Source: Candidatus Gastranaerophilales bacterium | Lineage (GTDB): Bacteria > Cyanobacteriota > Vampirovibrionia > Gastranaerophilales > Gastranaerophilaceae | Reading direction: 5' to 3' | DNA length: 64,000 bases | Assembly: GCA_944326545.1 (NCBI GenBank) | Contig: CALVEH010000001.1 | Location: 73,422 to 137,421 of the forward strand | Shown: positions 24,529 through 33,405 of the stretch, piece after piece | Position numbering within the stretch: position 1 is the stretch's first letter | Layout of the letters: every line of letters starts with the position of its first letter | The notes under the pieces: generated by a model | Seen by the model: the letters and a program-made list of their open reading frames with translations, nothing else | Database searches by the model: none | Told to the model about the DNA's origin: nothing | Made by a program: the position numbers and the translations under genes

Positions 24529-25218
24529 ATGAAATATATTAAGTATAAAACAGATATACAAAGTGGTGGAGACGAAAACGTTTTTTGGGTTACAATGAGT
24601 GACCTTTTATTGGGCCTTGTTGTTGTGTTTCTTGTACTTTTTGTATTTGCGATAACTGGTTATACTCAAGCAAAAGTTTCTGAACAAGAAAAAAGATACA
24701 AAGTAACAGAAAAAATAGCAGAAGAACTCAAAAAGAACAACATAAATGTTGATGCCGACAAATTCTCAGGCAGAATAAAAATTTCTGACTTGGAACTTTT
24801 TGAACTAAACAGTTGGGAACTTTCACCAAAAGGCAGAGAGTACATGGCAAAATTTGTGCCCGTGTATATTAACGCAGTTATGAAAGATCCAAAAGTAAGA
24901 AAAAATATTACACAAATAATCATAGAAGGTCATACAGACTCTCAAACTTTTGCAGGTGCAAAATCAGAAGAAGAAAAATATTACAAAAACATGGAACTCA
25001 GCTTAAAACGTGCAAACAGCGTTGCAAAATACATAATATTTGCTGACTTTGACGGCAAAAAAGATTACCAAGAAGATTTATTTAAAATAATTTCTGTTGA
25101 AGGTAAAGGCCCGTCAAACCCTGTAATTGTTAACGGCAAAGAAGATTATTCACAAAGCAGACGTGTTGAATTGCAGGTTATGTTCAAAGAAAACTTTATG
25201 CTGCAAGACAAAGATTAG
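24529..25218 (+). CDS. OmpA/MotB-family protein, ZorB-like partner
   Basis: This 229-residue protein has a single N-terminal membrane helix whose entry, VTMSDLLLGLVVVFL (about 21-35), carries Asp25. That is the expected proton-carrying aspartate of MotB/ZorB/ExbD-type subunits. A short linker leads to a C-terminal OmpA-like peptidoglycan-binding domain with IIIEGHTDS (about 126-134), LSLKRANSVAKYI and QSRRVELQV. It starts 8 bases after the channel gene, and both are probably co-transcribed. The protein anchors the complex to the wall. What it drives is unknown: flagellar and Tol-Pal genes are absent here. Confidence 0.78.
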   Translation: MKYIKYKTDIQSGGDENVFWVTMSDLLLGLVVVFLVLFVFAITGYTQAKVSEQEKRYKVTEKIAEELKKNNINVDADKFSGRIKISDLELFELNSWELSPKGREYMAKFVPVYINAVMKDPKVRKNITQIIIEGHTDSQTFAGAKSEEEKYYKNMELSLKRANSVAKYIIFADFDGKKDYQEDLFKIISVEGKGPSNPVIVNGKEDYSQSRRVELQVMFKENFMLQDKD

Positions 25219-25226
25219 AACTCAAA

Positions 25227-25342
25227 TTCTAATCCAGTGCTGTCTTTTCGAAGAGATGCTCAATAGCATCGCCACAGCCCTGCTGTTCACTTTGTCAAAA
25301 AAATTACTCACATTCCTTAGCGCCAATTTTTCTAGAACATTC
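25227..25342 (-). repeat. Dispersed intergenic repeat, copy B (diverged)
   Basis: On the minus strand this stretch reads GAATGTTCTAGAAAAATTGG at its start, then GTAATTTTTTTGACAAAGTG, and ends AGCACTGGATTAGAA. Start and end match copies A (8847) and C (60657); the middle differs. It fills the space between the OmpA-type gene and the facing comF gene, and its first bases overlap the comF stop codon. Confidence 0.65.
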
Positions 25343-26003
25343 TTAAGTTATAATCACTGCAACTTGTTGTAAATGCCGATATATTCTCTGCACCCTGACC
25401 GTGTAATATCTTTGTTATCTCTGAAATTGTACTGCCTGTTGTTAAAATGTCATCAAAAACAAGCAGATTTTTACCTTTAACTTCGGCAAAATTTTCTTTA
25501 TTGGCTTCAAATGCACCTTTCAGGTTCTTTGCTCTTTGAGCTTTATTTAGCTTATACTGAGGTGCTGTATCTTTAACTCTTACGATTAAATTTTCATTTA
25601 CAGCATAACCAGTTAATGTTGCAAACTCTTTTGCCACAAGAGACATATGGTTATAATGTCTTTCTTTAAGCCTTTTATTACTTATCGGAACGGGAACAAT
25701 TACAAATTCATTTTTTGAAATTTCAAGATTTTTCCAATAATCGTACATTATTTTTGCCTGATAAAAAGCCAAATCTCGTTGTTTGTGATACTTAATGCCT
25801 CTTATCATTTTTAAAATTACACCTGTGTAAGCAGTAGCAGAAAAAACTTCAACATTATTGATGAACTCAATTCGTCTAAATGGTAAAAATTTTACTTTTG
25901 CATAACATTTAGAACAAAATTTTGTATTCTCTTTTGTACTTCTGCAAAAATAACAATTTTTTTTATATATCAGGTCGAGTAATTGAGATAAAATTCCAAA
26001 CAT
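25332..26003 (-). CDS. comF: ComF family phosphoribosyltransferase-like protein
   Basis: ComF proteins are needed for DNA uptake in competent bacteria and resemble type I phosphoribosyltransferases. The 223-residue protein has an N-terminal zinc-ribbon Cys set (CYFCRS near 17, CSKC near 31). A KYHKQRDLA helix, VPVPISNKRLKERHYN (the ComF signature) and the PRPP-binding loop LLVFDDILTTGST near residue 185-197 follow. Length is typical. With ComEC at 43312 it supports a natural-transformation route. Its last codons overlap the dispersed repeat. Confidence 0.92.
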   Translation of the reverse strand: MFGILSQLLDLIYKKNCYFCRSTKENTKFCSKCYAKVKFLPFRRIEFINNVEVFSATAYTGVILKMIRGIKYHKQRDLAFYQAKIMYDYWKNLEISKNEFVIVPVPISNKRLKERHYNHMSLVAKEFATLTGYAVNENLIVRVKDTAPQYKLNKAQRAKNLKGAFEANKENFAEVKGKNLLVFDDILTTGSTISEITKILHGQGAENISAFTTSCSDYNLRMF

Positions 26004-26092
26004 ATATAATTATAATAACGGTTTTACCTAAAATTGTATATGATAGAATAGAATGTGTAATTACATACAAATTTACAGAGGATAGATACTTT

Positions 26093-27463
26093 ATGAACAT
26101 TATTATAATGATTTTGCTTATAAGCTTTTTGATACTTGTGCATGAGTTAGGACACTTGCTTACAGCAAAAATGCTCGGTTTCAAAGTTACAAGATTCGGC
26201 TTTGGTTTGCCTGTTGGCCCAACCCTTTTTAAAGGCAAAATCGGTGATATAGAAATTCTTGTTCACGCACTTTTATTAGGCGGTTATGTATCTTTTCCGG
26301 ATGACGAAGAAAATTCAGATATCCCCAAAGATTCACCTGAGCTTTTTCAAAACCAACCTGCTTGGAAAAGAGCCATCGTACTTGTTGCAGGTGTAGCTGC
26401 AAACATGCTGTGCGCAGTAGCTTTGATTATGGTAACAGCGGCTATTACTCACAAATTACCGTCTGACAAAGCTATAGTTTACGTCAAAAGCGTAACAGAA
26501 GCCAAAGGCGCATCAGTCAAAGCTTCAGGACTAAAAAAAGGCGATATCATTCTTCGTATCAACAATTCAAATATTATTCAACCGTTCCAAACTAATATTT
26601 ATGCAAAAGCCAGCAGAAAGTTCGACGGTTATATCTCAAGCAAAGCTTATGCAAATACTTTAAAAGAATTGCAAGCTAAAAACCCACAAATCAAAAACAC
26701 AATGGAACCTCTTGAGCAAGGTACGGTTGTAAAACTCATTACTCCTGCAGATGAAGAAGCTATGCGCCTTTCTGCAGCAGCGCTAATGGGTATAGAAAAA
26801 ATTAAAAACGATTCTATAAAACTTAATAAAGATCAAGTTAAATTAAGAGATGATTTAGAAAACAAAAAAGAATATAAAGCAGACGGAAAAACAACTCTAA
26901 GTGACATCGCAACAGCAATTTCCGATACAAGAAAACCAATGTTCTTTACCGTAAAAAGAGGCGATAAAGTTCTCAACCTGCCTGCTATCTACTCAAACGA
27001 AGAAGGTTTAATCGGTATTGAAAGAGACGGTGACAGAATATTTATCGAAACAAATTCTCCTGTAAAAATAGTTACAGGCTCACTTCAATACACTTGGATA
27101 AATACAAAATACACACTCCTCGGGTTAGAAAAACTTATCACAGGCCAAATCCCTGTTAAAGAACTCAGAGGTATCGTTGCCGCAACAAAAATGGGCGGTG
27201 ATATGATAGAACAAACAGGTATATTAAACGGTATTTTGTTAACAGCAATCATAAGTATCAACCTGGCTGTAATGAACCTGCTACCTATACCGGCATTAGA
27301 CGGCGGTCATTTGATGTTCTTGATTATAGAAAAATTCAAAGGCAAACCGCTTGACGAAAAAGTTACAGCAAAAATCAGCAATTTCTTCTTCTTACTTTTG
27401 ATAATACTTATGATGGTGTTAATATTTAACGACATCTTTGCAATTATTACAAAGCAAATATGA
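26093..27463 (+). CDS. rseP: RseP-type site-2 metalloprotease (M50B)
   Basis: This 456-residue intramembrane zinc protease cleaves membrane-anchored regulators. HELGH (17-21) lies in the first membrane helix. A long periplasmic region with two PDZ-like parts follows (KASGLKKGDIILRINNSN near 142-159, and FTVKRGDKVLNLP near 286). A C-terminal pair of helices carries NLLPIPALDGGHL, the second zinc motif. The frame extends upstream to 25922 without a good start. The ATG at 26093 follows a GAGGA box and puts the protease motif at the usual position. It diverges from comF and is followed 12 bases later by a metalloprotease gene. Confidence 0.9.
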   Translation: MNIIIMILLISFLILVHELGHLLTAKMLGFKVTRFGFGLPVGPTLFKGKIGDIEILVHALLLGGYVSFPDDEENSDIPKDSPELFQNQPAWKRAIVLVAGVAANMLCAVALIMVTAAITHKLPSDKAIVYVKSVTEAKGASVKASGLKKGDIILRINNSNIIQPFQTNIYAKASRKFDGYISSKAYANTLKELQAKNPQIKNTMEPLEQGTVVKLITPADEEAMRLSAAALMGIEKIKNDSIKLNKDQVKLRDDLENKKEYKADGKTTLSDIATAISDTRKPMFFTVKRGDKVLNLPAIYSNEEGLIGIERDGDRIFIETNSPVKIVTGSLQYTWINTKYTLLGLEKLITGQIPVKELRGIVAATKMGGDMIEQTGILNGILLTAIISINLAVMNLLPIPALDGGHLMFLIIEKFKGKPLDEKVTAKISNFFFLLLIILMMVLIFNDIFAIITKQI

Positions 27464-27475
27464 TAAAATCAAAGT

Positions 27476-28285
27476 ATGAAAGAAAAGCTTACATACCTTC
27501 AAGACAATTTAAAAGATAATAAGCTGATAAGATGGCCCGACAGCTGTTTCCCGCTGAAGTTCTACATCGCGCCATTTAGATGGTATGCACGCTCACAAAA
27601 TGATAGCTATAAATATCAAGCACTTGTAAAAAGAGCCTTGGAAACTTGGGAACAGGTAAGCGGCGGCAAAGTCAGATTTAAAATTGTCCAAACCCTGAAT
27701 GAATCTCAAGTAAACTTGGATTGGAAAAGAATAGACAGAAAATCACTTGGACATTGCTATTTCCACTTTGACAACCAAAGCAGACTCTACTCAGCAGAAG
27801 TTCAAATAGGTCTTTCTGACGGTATAATCCACAAACAATACCAAGATGAAAACGAAGTCTACCACACAATTTTGCACGAAATAGGACACTCTCTCGGATT
27901 AGGTCACAGCCCTTATGATACAGATATTATGTACACTCCGCACAAATATGGAGTAGTAAACCTATCCCCACGAGATGCATACTCGCTTCAATGGTTATAC
28001 AAACTCCCTTATGGCATTAGCGTTAAGGAACTCGCCTCAAAATACGGTGTACAATCCGATGATATTGATTATATAATCACAAAAATTGCAACAGCCGGTA
28101 AATCTACAGAGTTTGAAGATGTAAAAAACTCAATAAGAATCCCCAAAAAAGATTTGATGTCAGAACAAGACAAACTTGCTGAAATAAAAAAATATAATCT
28201 TGGGCTGCAAAATATACAAATTTCTTCCAACGTACAAGAATATATTAAAAAAAACATAATTATGCCAAACGACAAAGACAAATAA
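27476..28285 (+). CDS. Matrixin-type zinc metalloprotease (M10A-like)
   Basis: This 269-residue protein carries the complete metzincin zinc site HEIGHSLGLGH (His134, His138, His144) and a Met-turn DIMYTP (about 150-155). The preceding fold has WPDSCFPLKFYIAP and a TWEQVSGGKVRFK helix, as in matrixins. No signal peptide is visible, so it is either cytoplasmic or exported by another path. A C-terminal extension (residues about 180-269) is helical and unassigned. Just upstream, TGATAAAAT ends 6 bases before the ATG and there is no ribosome site, suggesting a leaderless transcript. Possible substrates are not indicated by the neighbours. Confidence 0.8.
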   Translation: MKEKLTYLQDNLKDNKLIRWPDSCFPLKFYIAPFRWYARSQNDSYKYQALVKRALETWEQVSGGKVRFKIVQTLNESQVNLDWKRIDRKSLGHCYFHFDNQSRLYSAEVQIGLSDGIIHKQYQDENEVYHTILHEIGHSLGLGHSPYDTDIMYTPHKYGVVNLSPRDAYSLQWLYKLPYGISVKELASKYGVQSDDIDYIITKIATAGKSTEFEDVKNSIRIPKKDLMSEQDKLAEIKKYNLGLQNIQISSNVQEYIKKNIIMPNDKDK

Positions 28286-28319
28286 AAATCCGTACAAACT
28301 AATTTGTACGGATTTTTTA
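28285..28319. terminator. Bidirectional terminator between matrixin gene and pilT
   Basis: An 11-bp stem ATCCGTACAAA (28288-28298) / TTTGTACGGAT (28303-28313) has T-rich flanks on both strands, serving the convergent genes. Confidence 0.88.
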
Positions 28320-28338
28320 TTATTTCTCGTTATATAAA

Positions 28339-29406
28339 TTACATACCGATTAATCTTCTCAATTCATCAGGACGGCTTGTTTTAGACAATGCATCCTCAG
28401 CAGAGATAAGATTTTTCTTATAAAGGTTAGCAAGTGCAGTTTCCAAAGTCTGCATACCATGTTGCGCACCTGTTTGAATAGCTGAATACATTTGAGAAGT
28501 TTTACCTTCACGGATAAGGTTGGCAATCGCACCGTTAACGATCATGATTTCTTGTGCCATTACACGACCTTTCTTTTCACCTGTTTCTGTCAAACGAGGC
28601 AAAAGTGTTTGTGAAAATACCGCACAAAGTGAGTTAGACAACATGATACGGATCTGTTGTTGTTGACCTTGTGGGAATACGTCGATAATACGGTCGATAG
28701 TTTGGCTTGCAGATGAGGTGTGAAGTGTACCCATTACCAAGTGGCCTGTTTCCGCCGCTGTAATAGCAAGAGAAATAGTCTCAAGGTCACGCAACTCACC
28801 TACCAGAATGATATCAGGGTCTTCACGAAGTGCTGATTTAAGAGCGTTAGCAAAAGAACGTGTATCTTGTCCCAACTCTCTTTGGTGAACAACACTTTGT
28901 TTTGACTTGTGCACAAATTCGACAGGGTCTTCGATTGTCAAAATGTGTTCGTTTCTGTTTTCGTTGATATAGTCAATCATCGTTGCAAGAGTAGTAGATT
29001 TACCTGAACCTGTAGGACCGGTTACAAGAATCAATCCTCTTGGCTTTTCTGTAATTTTTCTTACGATTGGAGGAAGACCAAGTTGATCAAATGAAGGGCA
29101 GCTTGTGTTGATGGTTCTGAATGCAGCTGCATAAGTGTTGTTGTTTTTATACACGTTAACACGGAATCTGCCTAAACCATGGATACCATAAGAAAGGTCA
29201 AGCTCCCAATCTTGTTCTAATTTTCTTCTTTGTTCGTTATTCAAAATTGGAAATATGAGTGTTTCAACATTTTCTGCTGTCAACAATTCATGATTAGTTC
29301 TAATTAACTTACCGTCTATACGGAATACGGGGGGAAGATTGGCTGAAATGTGAATATCGCTGGCACCTTGGCCGACAGCGTCTTCCAATAATTCTTCAAT
29401 TAACAT
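28339..29406 (-). CDS. pilT: Type IV pilus retraction ATPase, PilT/PilU family (copy 2)
   Basis: The 355-residue protein has the standard order. SDIHISANLPPVFRIDGKLI is at the N-terminus, with Walker A GPTGSGKSTT near 129-138. TIEDPVEFVH, Walker B DIILVGELRDLET and His box GHLVMGTLHTSSA follow. AIANLIREGKTSQMYS is the AIRNLIRE-type motif diagnostic of PilT retraction motors. It is closer to textbook PilT than the copy at 14040. Upstream AGGAG is 10 bases before the ATG. It is a single-gene unit facing the matrixin gene. Confidence 0.94.
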   Translation of the reverse strand: MLIEELLEDAVGQGASDIHISANLPPVFRIDGKLIRTNHELLTAENVETLIFPILNNEQRRKLEQDWELDLSYGIHGLGRFRVNVYKNNNTYAAAFRTINTSCPSFDQLGLPPIVRKITEKPRGLILVTGPTGSGKSTTLATMIDYINENRNEHILTIEDPVEFVHKSKQSVVHQRELGQDTRSFANALKSALREDPDIILVGELRDLETISLAITAAETGHLVMGTLHTSSASQTIDRIIDVFPQGQQQQIRIMLSNSLCAVFSQTLLPRLTETGEKKGRVMAQEIMIVNGAIANLIREGKTSQMYSAIQTGAQHGMQTLETALANLYKKNLISAEDALSKTSRPDELRRLIGM

Positions 29407-29448
29407 ATTTGTAATGCTCCTACTATTTATTCCTATAAAATTATTTAA

Positions 29449-29457
29449 TGATATAAT
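29449..29457 (+). promoter_or_regulatory. Extended -10 promoter for kdsA
   Basis: TGATATAAT fits the TGn-TATAAT extended -10 form. It lies 66 bases before the chosen kdsA ATG, with no clear -35 box. Confidence 0.5.
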
Positions 29458-29523
29458 TAAATATGCTTAACTAAATTTTACAATCATTAACAATTATTGT
29501 CAAAGATAATTATGGAGAAGAAA

Positions 29524-30345
29524 ATGACACAAATTAAACCTATAAAACTAAGAGATTTTGAAATAGGCGCAGATAAATTGACTATCCTTGCGGGGCCTTG
29601 TGCAATAGAAAACAGAGATGTATTGATGACTGTTGCCGAAGCTTTGAAAAAACTAACTCAAGAACTTGATATCAACTACGTTTTTAAGTCATCTTTTGAC
29701 AAAGCTAACCGCAGTTCAATAAAATCTTTCAGAGGTCCGGGGCTTGAAAAAGGTTTAGAATTGTTGTCAGAAGTAAAAAAAGAATTCGATTTACCAATAG
29801 TTACTGATATACACACTCCTGATCAAGCAGCACCTGTTGCAGAAGTTGCAGATATACTCCAAATCCCTGCATTCTTGTGCAGACAAACAGATTTGCTAGT
29901 TGCTGCAGCAAAAACAGGCAAAATCGTTAATATTAAAAAAGGCCAGTTTCTTGCACCTGCGCAAATGAAACCGCTGGCACAAAAAGTTGTTGACTCAGGT
30001 AACGAAAAAGTATTATTTACAGACAGAGGAACAAGCTTTGGATACAACAACCTTGTTGTTGATATGAGAGGGATTCCAATAATGCAAGAAATGGGCTTCC
30101 CTGTAGTATTTGATGCAACTCACAGTGTACAACTTCCAGGCGGTGCAGGTGAATGTTCTTCAGGCGAAAGAAAATACGTTGCAACATTGGCTAAAGCAGC
30201 AATGGCAGCAGGCGCAAAAGCTTTATTCTTTGAAGTACACCCTGATCCTGATAAAGCACTTTGCGACGGCCCTAATATGCTTTCTATCGACATGGCTAAA
30301 GATGTATTTAAAATCTGTAATGACATATTTAAACTAATTAACTAA
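29524..30345 (+). CDS. kdsA: 3-deoxy-8-phosphooctulonate synthase (KDO 8-P synthase)
   Basis: KdsA condenses PEP with arabinose 5-phosphate to KDO 8-phosphate, committing to LPS inner core. The 273-residue barrel has [10 protein letters not shown] near the start. The Cys there marks the metal-dependent class, versus Asn in E. coli Kds[43 protein letters not shown] and [11 protein letters not shown] follow. An in-frame TTG at 29497 exists, but GGAG spaced 6 bases before the ATG at 29524 decides the start. With KdsB at 37833 it implies an LPS-type outer membrane. Confidence 0.95.
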   Translation: MTQIKPIKLRDFEIGADKLTILAGPCAIENRDVLMTVAEALKKLTQELDINYVFKSSFDKANRSSIKSFRGPGLEKGLELLSEVKKEFDLPIVTDIHTPDQAAPVAEVADILQIPAFLCRQTDLLVAAAKTGKIVNIKKGQFLAPAQMKPLAQKVVDSGNEKVLFTDRGTSFGYNNLVVDMRGIPIMQEMGFPVVFDATHSVQLPGGAGECSSGERKYVATLAKAAMAAGAKALFFEVHPDPDKALCDGPNMLSIDMAKDVFKICNDIFKLIN

Positions 30346-30405
30346 ACATTTGATTTTATATTATTCAATTAGTTTTAGAGTTTTTGCGTTCAAAAACAAC
30401 TTTTA

Positions 30406-32142
30406 CTACACAAATAAATCAGTTATTTCAAATTTATTCACATCGATAAGTCCTTTGTCCGTAATTTTTAGTTCAGGAATTACGGACAAGGATAAAAATG
30501 CCATACTCATAAACGGATCATCTATTTTGCAGCCTATTTTTTTAGCTGCAGATTCCAGTTTTGCAATATCTTGTTGAACCTCATCAGCAGGTTTATCAGA
30601 CATAAGCCCAGCTATAGGCAGTTTTAAATGCGCAAGTGTTTTACCATTTTCGACAATTATCTTACCACCTTGAGATTTAACAAGCTCAACTGCTGCATAA
30701 TAAATATCATCATCATTTGTACCAATAACAATCATATTATGTGAATCATGAGCAACTGTTGATGCTATAGCTCCTGATTTTAAGCCAAAGCCCTTTACAA
30801 ACCCCAACCCGATATTACCTGTAGCTTTGTGGCGTTCTATTACCGCTATTTTTAAAATATCATTTTCTACATTTGGCAGGGCAAAGCCGTCTTTTACTAT
30901 AATTTTTTCATCAGTGCGTTTTGTAATTAAGGTTTTCGGTGTAACGTTAATTGTTTTTACGGTATCTGTCTTTGCCTTGATTTTTAAATCTTCATGGTAT
31001 AGATATTTAATATTCACAGATCCTCTTAATGCAGGTACTGAAGCATTATCTGTATCAACAAGCATTTTTCCGTCTTGAGCAGTTAATTTGCCGTTTTTAA
31101 ACACCATTTTAGGTTCAAAAGTTTCTAAATCATTAAACACTAACAAATCAGCTTTGTACCCCGGAGCAATAGCCCCTAAATCTTTTATTCCAAAATATTC
31201 AGCCGTATTAAGACTTGCCATTTGTATAGCTTTAATTGGTTCTAATCCCAATTTCACTGCCTTTTTAACCATCCTTGAAATATGTTTTGCTAAATGTTTA
31301 GGATGTCTGTCATCTGTTACAAACATACATTTTCTTGTATTATGTGTTTTTAAAACAGGAACTAAAGCCTCCAAATCTCTGGCTCCGGTGGCTTCTCTAA
31401 CCATTAAATACATTCCAAGTCTCAGCTTTTCAATGGCTTCATCACTTGTTGTACATTCGTGATCAGAGCAAACACCTGCTGCAACATAAGCGCACAAATC
31501 TTTGCCACTCAAATGTGGGGCGTGACCATCTACGCATTTGTTGCGTTCTTTCCCCAACTGAATTTTGCTTAGAACTCCGGCATCACAGTTAACAACACCG
31601 GGAAAGTTCATCATTTCAGCTATCCCCAAAACCCAAGGTGCGTCTATCACCAAAGCCAAATCATAACTGTTTAAATCAACGCCTGAAGTTTCTAAATCTG
31701 TTGCAGGAACACAAGACGGCAGAGTCATATATACATCAAGAGGAAGGTTTTTAGTTGCTTCTCTCATATAACTAATACCTTGCAATCCCATTACGTTGGA
31801 GATTTCATGAGGGTCTGCAACTACAGTTGTTGTACCTGAAGGAACAACAAGCTTTGCAAATTCTGATGGCATAAGCATAGCACTTTCTAAATGCACATGC
31901 CCGTCAATAAAAGAAGGCGAAACATAAGCACCCATAACATCAATTTCTTGGTTACCAACATAATTTTTGCCAACACCTGCAATAATTCCATCTGTAATTG
32001 CAATATCAGCCGTATAAATTTCTTCTGATAAAACATTAATAACTTTAGCATTTTTGATTACCAAATCCGCAGGGATTTCTCCCTTTGCAGCTTTAATTAT
32101 TTTTTCAGTTCTTGTATTTGTTTTATCGTCAAATATATTCAA
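30406..32142 (-). CDS. ade: Adenine deaminase
   Basis: Adenine deaminase converts adenine to hypoxanthine in purine salvage. The 578-residue amidohydrolase shows VSPSFIDGHVHLESAML (about 73-89) and TTTVVADPHEISNVMG with the metal-binding HxH and His/Glu set. VDGHAPHLSGKDL, SDHECTTSDEA and FVTDDRHPKHL follow. The C-terminal part has FALPNVENDILKIAVIERH and VAHDSHNMIVIGTND, typical of the Ade family. It faces kdsA, leaving only 60 bases between them. Confidence 0.95.
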   Translation of the reverse strand: MNIFDDKTNTRTEKIIKAAKGEIPADLVIKNAKVINVLSEEIYTADIAITDGIIAGVGKNYVGNQEIDVMGAYVSPSFIDGHVHLESAMLMPSEFAKLVVPSGTTTVVADPHEISNVMGLQGISYMREATKNLPLDVYMTLPSCVPATDLETSGVDLNSYDLALVIDAPWVLGIAEMMNFPGVVNCDAGVLSKIQLGKERNKCVDGHAPHLSGKDLCAYVAAGVCSDHECTTSDEAIEKLRLGMYLMVREATGARDLEALVPVLKTHNTRKCMFVTDDRHPKHLAKHISRMVKKAVKLGLEPIKAIQMASLNTAEYFGIKDLGAIAPGYKADLLVFNDLETFEPKMVFKNGKLTAQDGKMLVDTDNASVPALRGSVNIKYLYHEDLKIKAKTDTVKTINVTPKTLITKRTDEKIIVKDGFALPNVENDILKIAVIERHKATGNIGLGFVKGFGLKSGAIASTVAHDSHNMIVIGTNDDDIYYAAVELVKSQGGKIIVENGKTLAHLKLPIAGLMSDKPADEVQQDIAKLESAAKKIGCKIDDPFMSMAFLSLSVIPELKITDKGLIDVNKFEITDLFV

Positions 32143-32272
32143 TTTTTACTCCTGTCATCTTTTTAATCTATACTACTTGAATTTGACAATACCTACAAGT
32201 CTTTGATTTTTGTTAAGAAAAAGCAGAAATTTGATGTTTTTTTATAAAAAAATAGTGCATTTTAAAAATATA

Positions 32273-32281
32273 TGCTATAAT
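32273..32281 (+). promoter_or_regulatory. Extended -10 promoter for the lipoprotein gene
   Basis: TGCTATAAT (TGn-TATAAT) lies 60 bases before the ATG at 32341; no consensus -35 is present at 17 bases upstream. Confidence 0.5.
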
Positions 32282-32340
32282 AGTAGTAGTAAGTATGGTC
32301 AAGATCTCTTATTTGTGTTTATCGAAAGCAAGGTGCAAAA

Positions 32341-32577
32341 ATGAAACTGGCATATTGCAGTTTAGTTTGTATAATTTGTGCTCTTTTGGTCATATCGACA
32401 GGATGCAGTTCGATACCCAATAAAGTCGTGAACACAAGCAGCGGATTGATTTTCCATAGTTCAGAAATTCTCGGTGAACAACAAGGTTCAGTCAGACAAG
32501 ATTCATCCGGAATAATCCGTATGGGTGAGGGATATGAAAAGATTGAATTAAAGTCCGATATAGATAAATTCAATTAA
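32341..32577 (+). CDS. Small putative lipoprotein
   Basis: This 78-residue protein starts with a short hydrophobic signal (MKLAYCSLVCIICALLVIST) followed by GC at residues 21-22, a lipobox of form S-T-G-C. Processing would leave Cys22 lipidated and a polar mature peptide of about 57 residues with no known domain. AAGG lies 7 bases upstream of the ATG. It is followed by about 100 bases and the BlaI-type gene; whether the two are linked is not clear. Confidence 0.7.
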   Translation: MKLAYCSLVCIICALLVISTGCSSIPNKVVNTSSGLIFHSSEILGEQQGSVRQDSSGIIRMGEGYEKIELKSDIDKFN

Positions 32578-32683
32578 AATATTTATAAAAAATACTGAGA
32601 AAATACTATTTTTTCTGTTTAAATTTATTTACTTTTATATTACGATAGGAGTAGTCGCTATTATTATGAAAAAAGGAATAACA

Positions 32684-33052
32684 ATGAATTATACACACGG
32701 AAGCCTCGAAAATGAAATTTTGAAAACTATTTGGATGCTTGAAGAAATTGAGAGTTCTAATGTTTCTGTAACAGAGGTGCAGGAGATAATCAACAGAAAT
32801 TCTTCTGTCTCCCGTGCATATACTACTGTAAAAACAGTTATGGATAGATTAGTAGAAAAAAATATGCTTGTAAGATACAAACAAGGCAAAAAATTCTTCT
32901 ACCAAACAGTTTCATCAAGAGATGAAATGGCTCAAGAAGCTATTAAAAAACTTGCAAGCCAATATTTTAACAATGATATGGAATCTCTTGCAAGAACAAT
33001 TAACGATATGAATTCGCTTCAAAAAGAATGCAAAACAGCAGTATTGATATAA
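32684..33052 (+). CDS. BlaI/MecI/CopY-family transcriptional repressor
   Basis: This protein of about 122 residues has the BlaI winged helix: LENEILKTIWMLEE, then VTEVQEIINRNSSVSRAYTTVKTVMDRLVEKNMLVRYKQGKKFFYQ with its recognition helix and wing. A helical dimerisation tail (DEMAQEAIKKLASQYF) follows. In beta-lactam systems such repressors are inactivated by a BlaR1 sensor, but none is here. An ATG at 32666 is in frame; AAAGGA spaced 6 bases before 32684 is preferred. It overlaps the next gene by 25 bases. Confidence 0.85.
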   Translation: MNYTHGSLENEILKTIWMLEEIESSNVSVTEVQEIINRNSSVSRAYTTVKTVMDRLVEKNMLVRYKQGKKFFYQTVSSRDEMAQEAIKKLASQYFNNDMESLARTINDMNSLQKECKTAVLI

Positions 33053-33405
33053 CAAAACAAAGACAATTGGTCGGCAATATAGTGATTGCCGTTTTAACAG
33101 AAAGAATCAGTGTAAAAAAGGGTCTTTTACTTTTTCCAAAAGGTGTTGAAGACCCTTCTATACATGCAGCTTGGCACGCATTATGTCATTACGAAGCTGA
33201 CGAAGACATAAAAGCAAAAGATATCGAATATAACAACCAACAGGTAGAGCTTTTAGAAATGATAGCCTTCACTTTTAAAGACGGCAGCCCCTTACCTCAA
33301 AACATAATAGACGCATATAAGCCTTATTATAAAGAAGATCCGATTTCTTATACAGATGGTTTTAAAGGTATAATTAAAAAGCTACTGAGATTTGTGAACT
33401 TTTAG
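33028..33405 (+). CDS. Hypothetical protein coupled to the BlaI-type gene
   Basis: This 125-residue soluble protein is not recognised. The N-terminal half contains a helical stretch (RQLVGNIVIAVLTERISVKKG) and LFPKGVEDPSIHAAWHALCH, and the C-terminus is basic. Its start lies inside the BlaI-type gene, so translation is probably coupled and the two act together. It ends 4 bases into the convergent cyclase gene. No membrane segment is present. Confidence 0.6.
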   Translation: MQNSSIDITKQRQLVGNIVIAVLTERISVKKGLLLFPKGVEDPSIHAAWHALCHYEADEDIKAKDIEYNNQQVELLEMIAFTFKDGSPLPQNIIDAYKPYYKEDPISYTDGFKGIIKKLLRFVNF

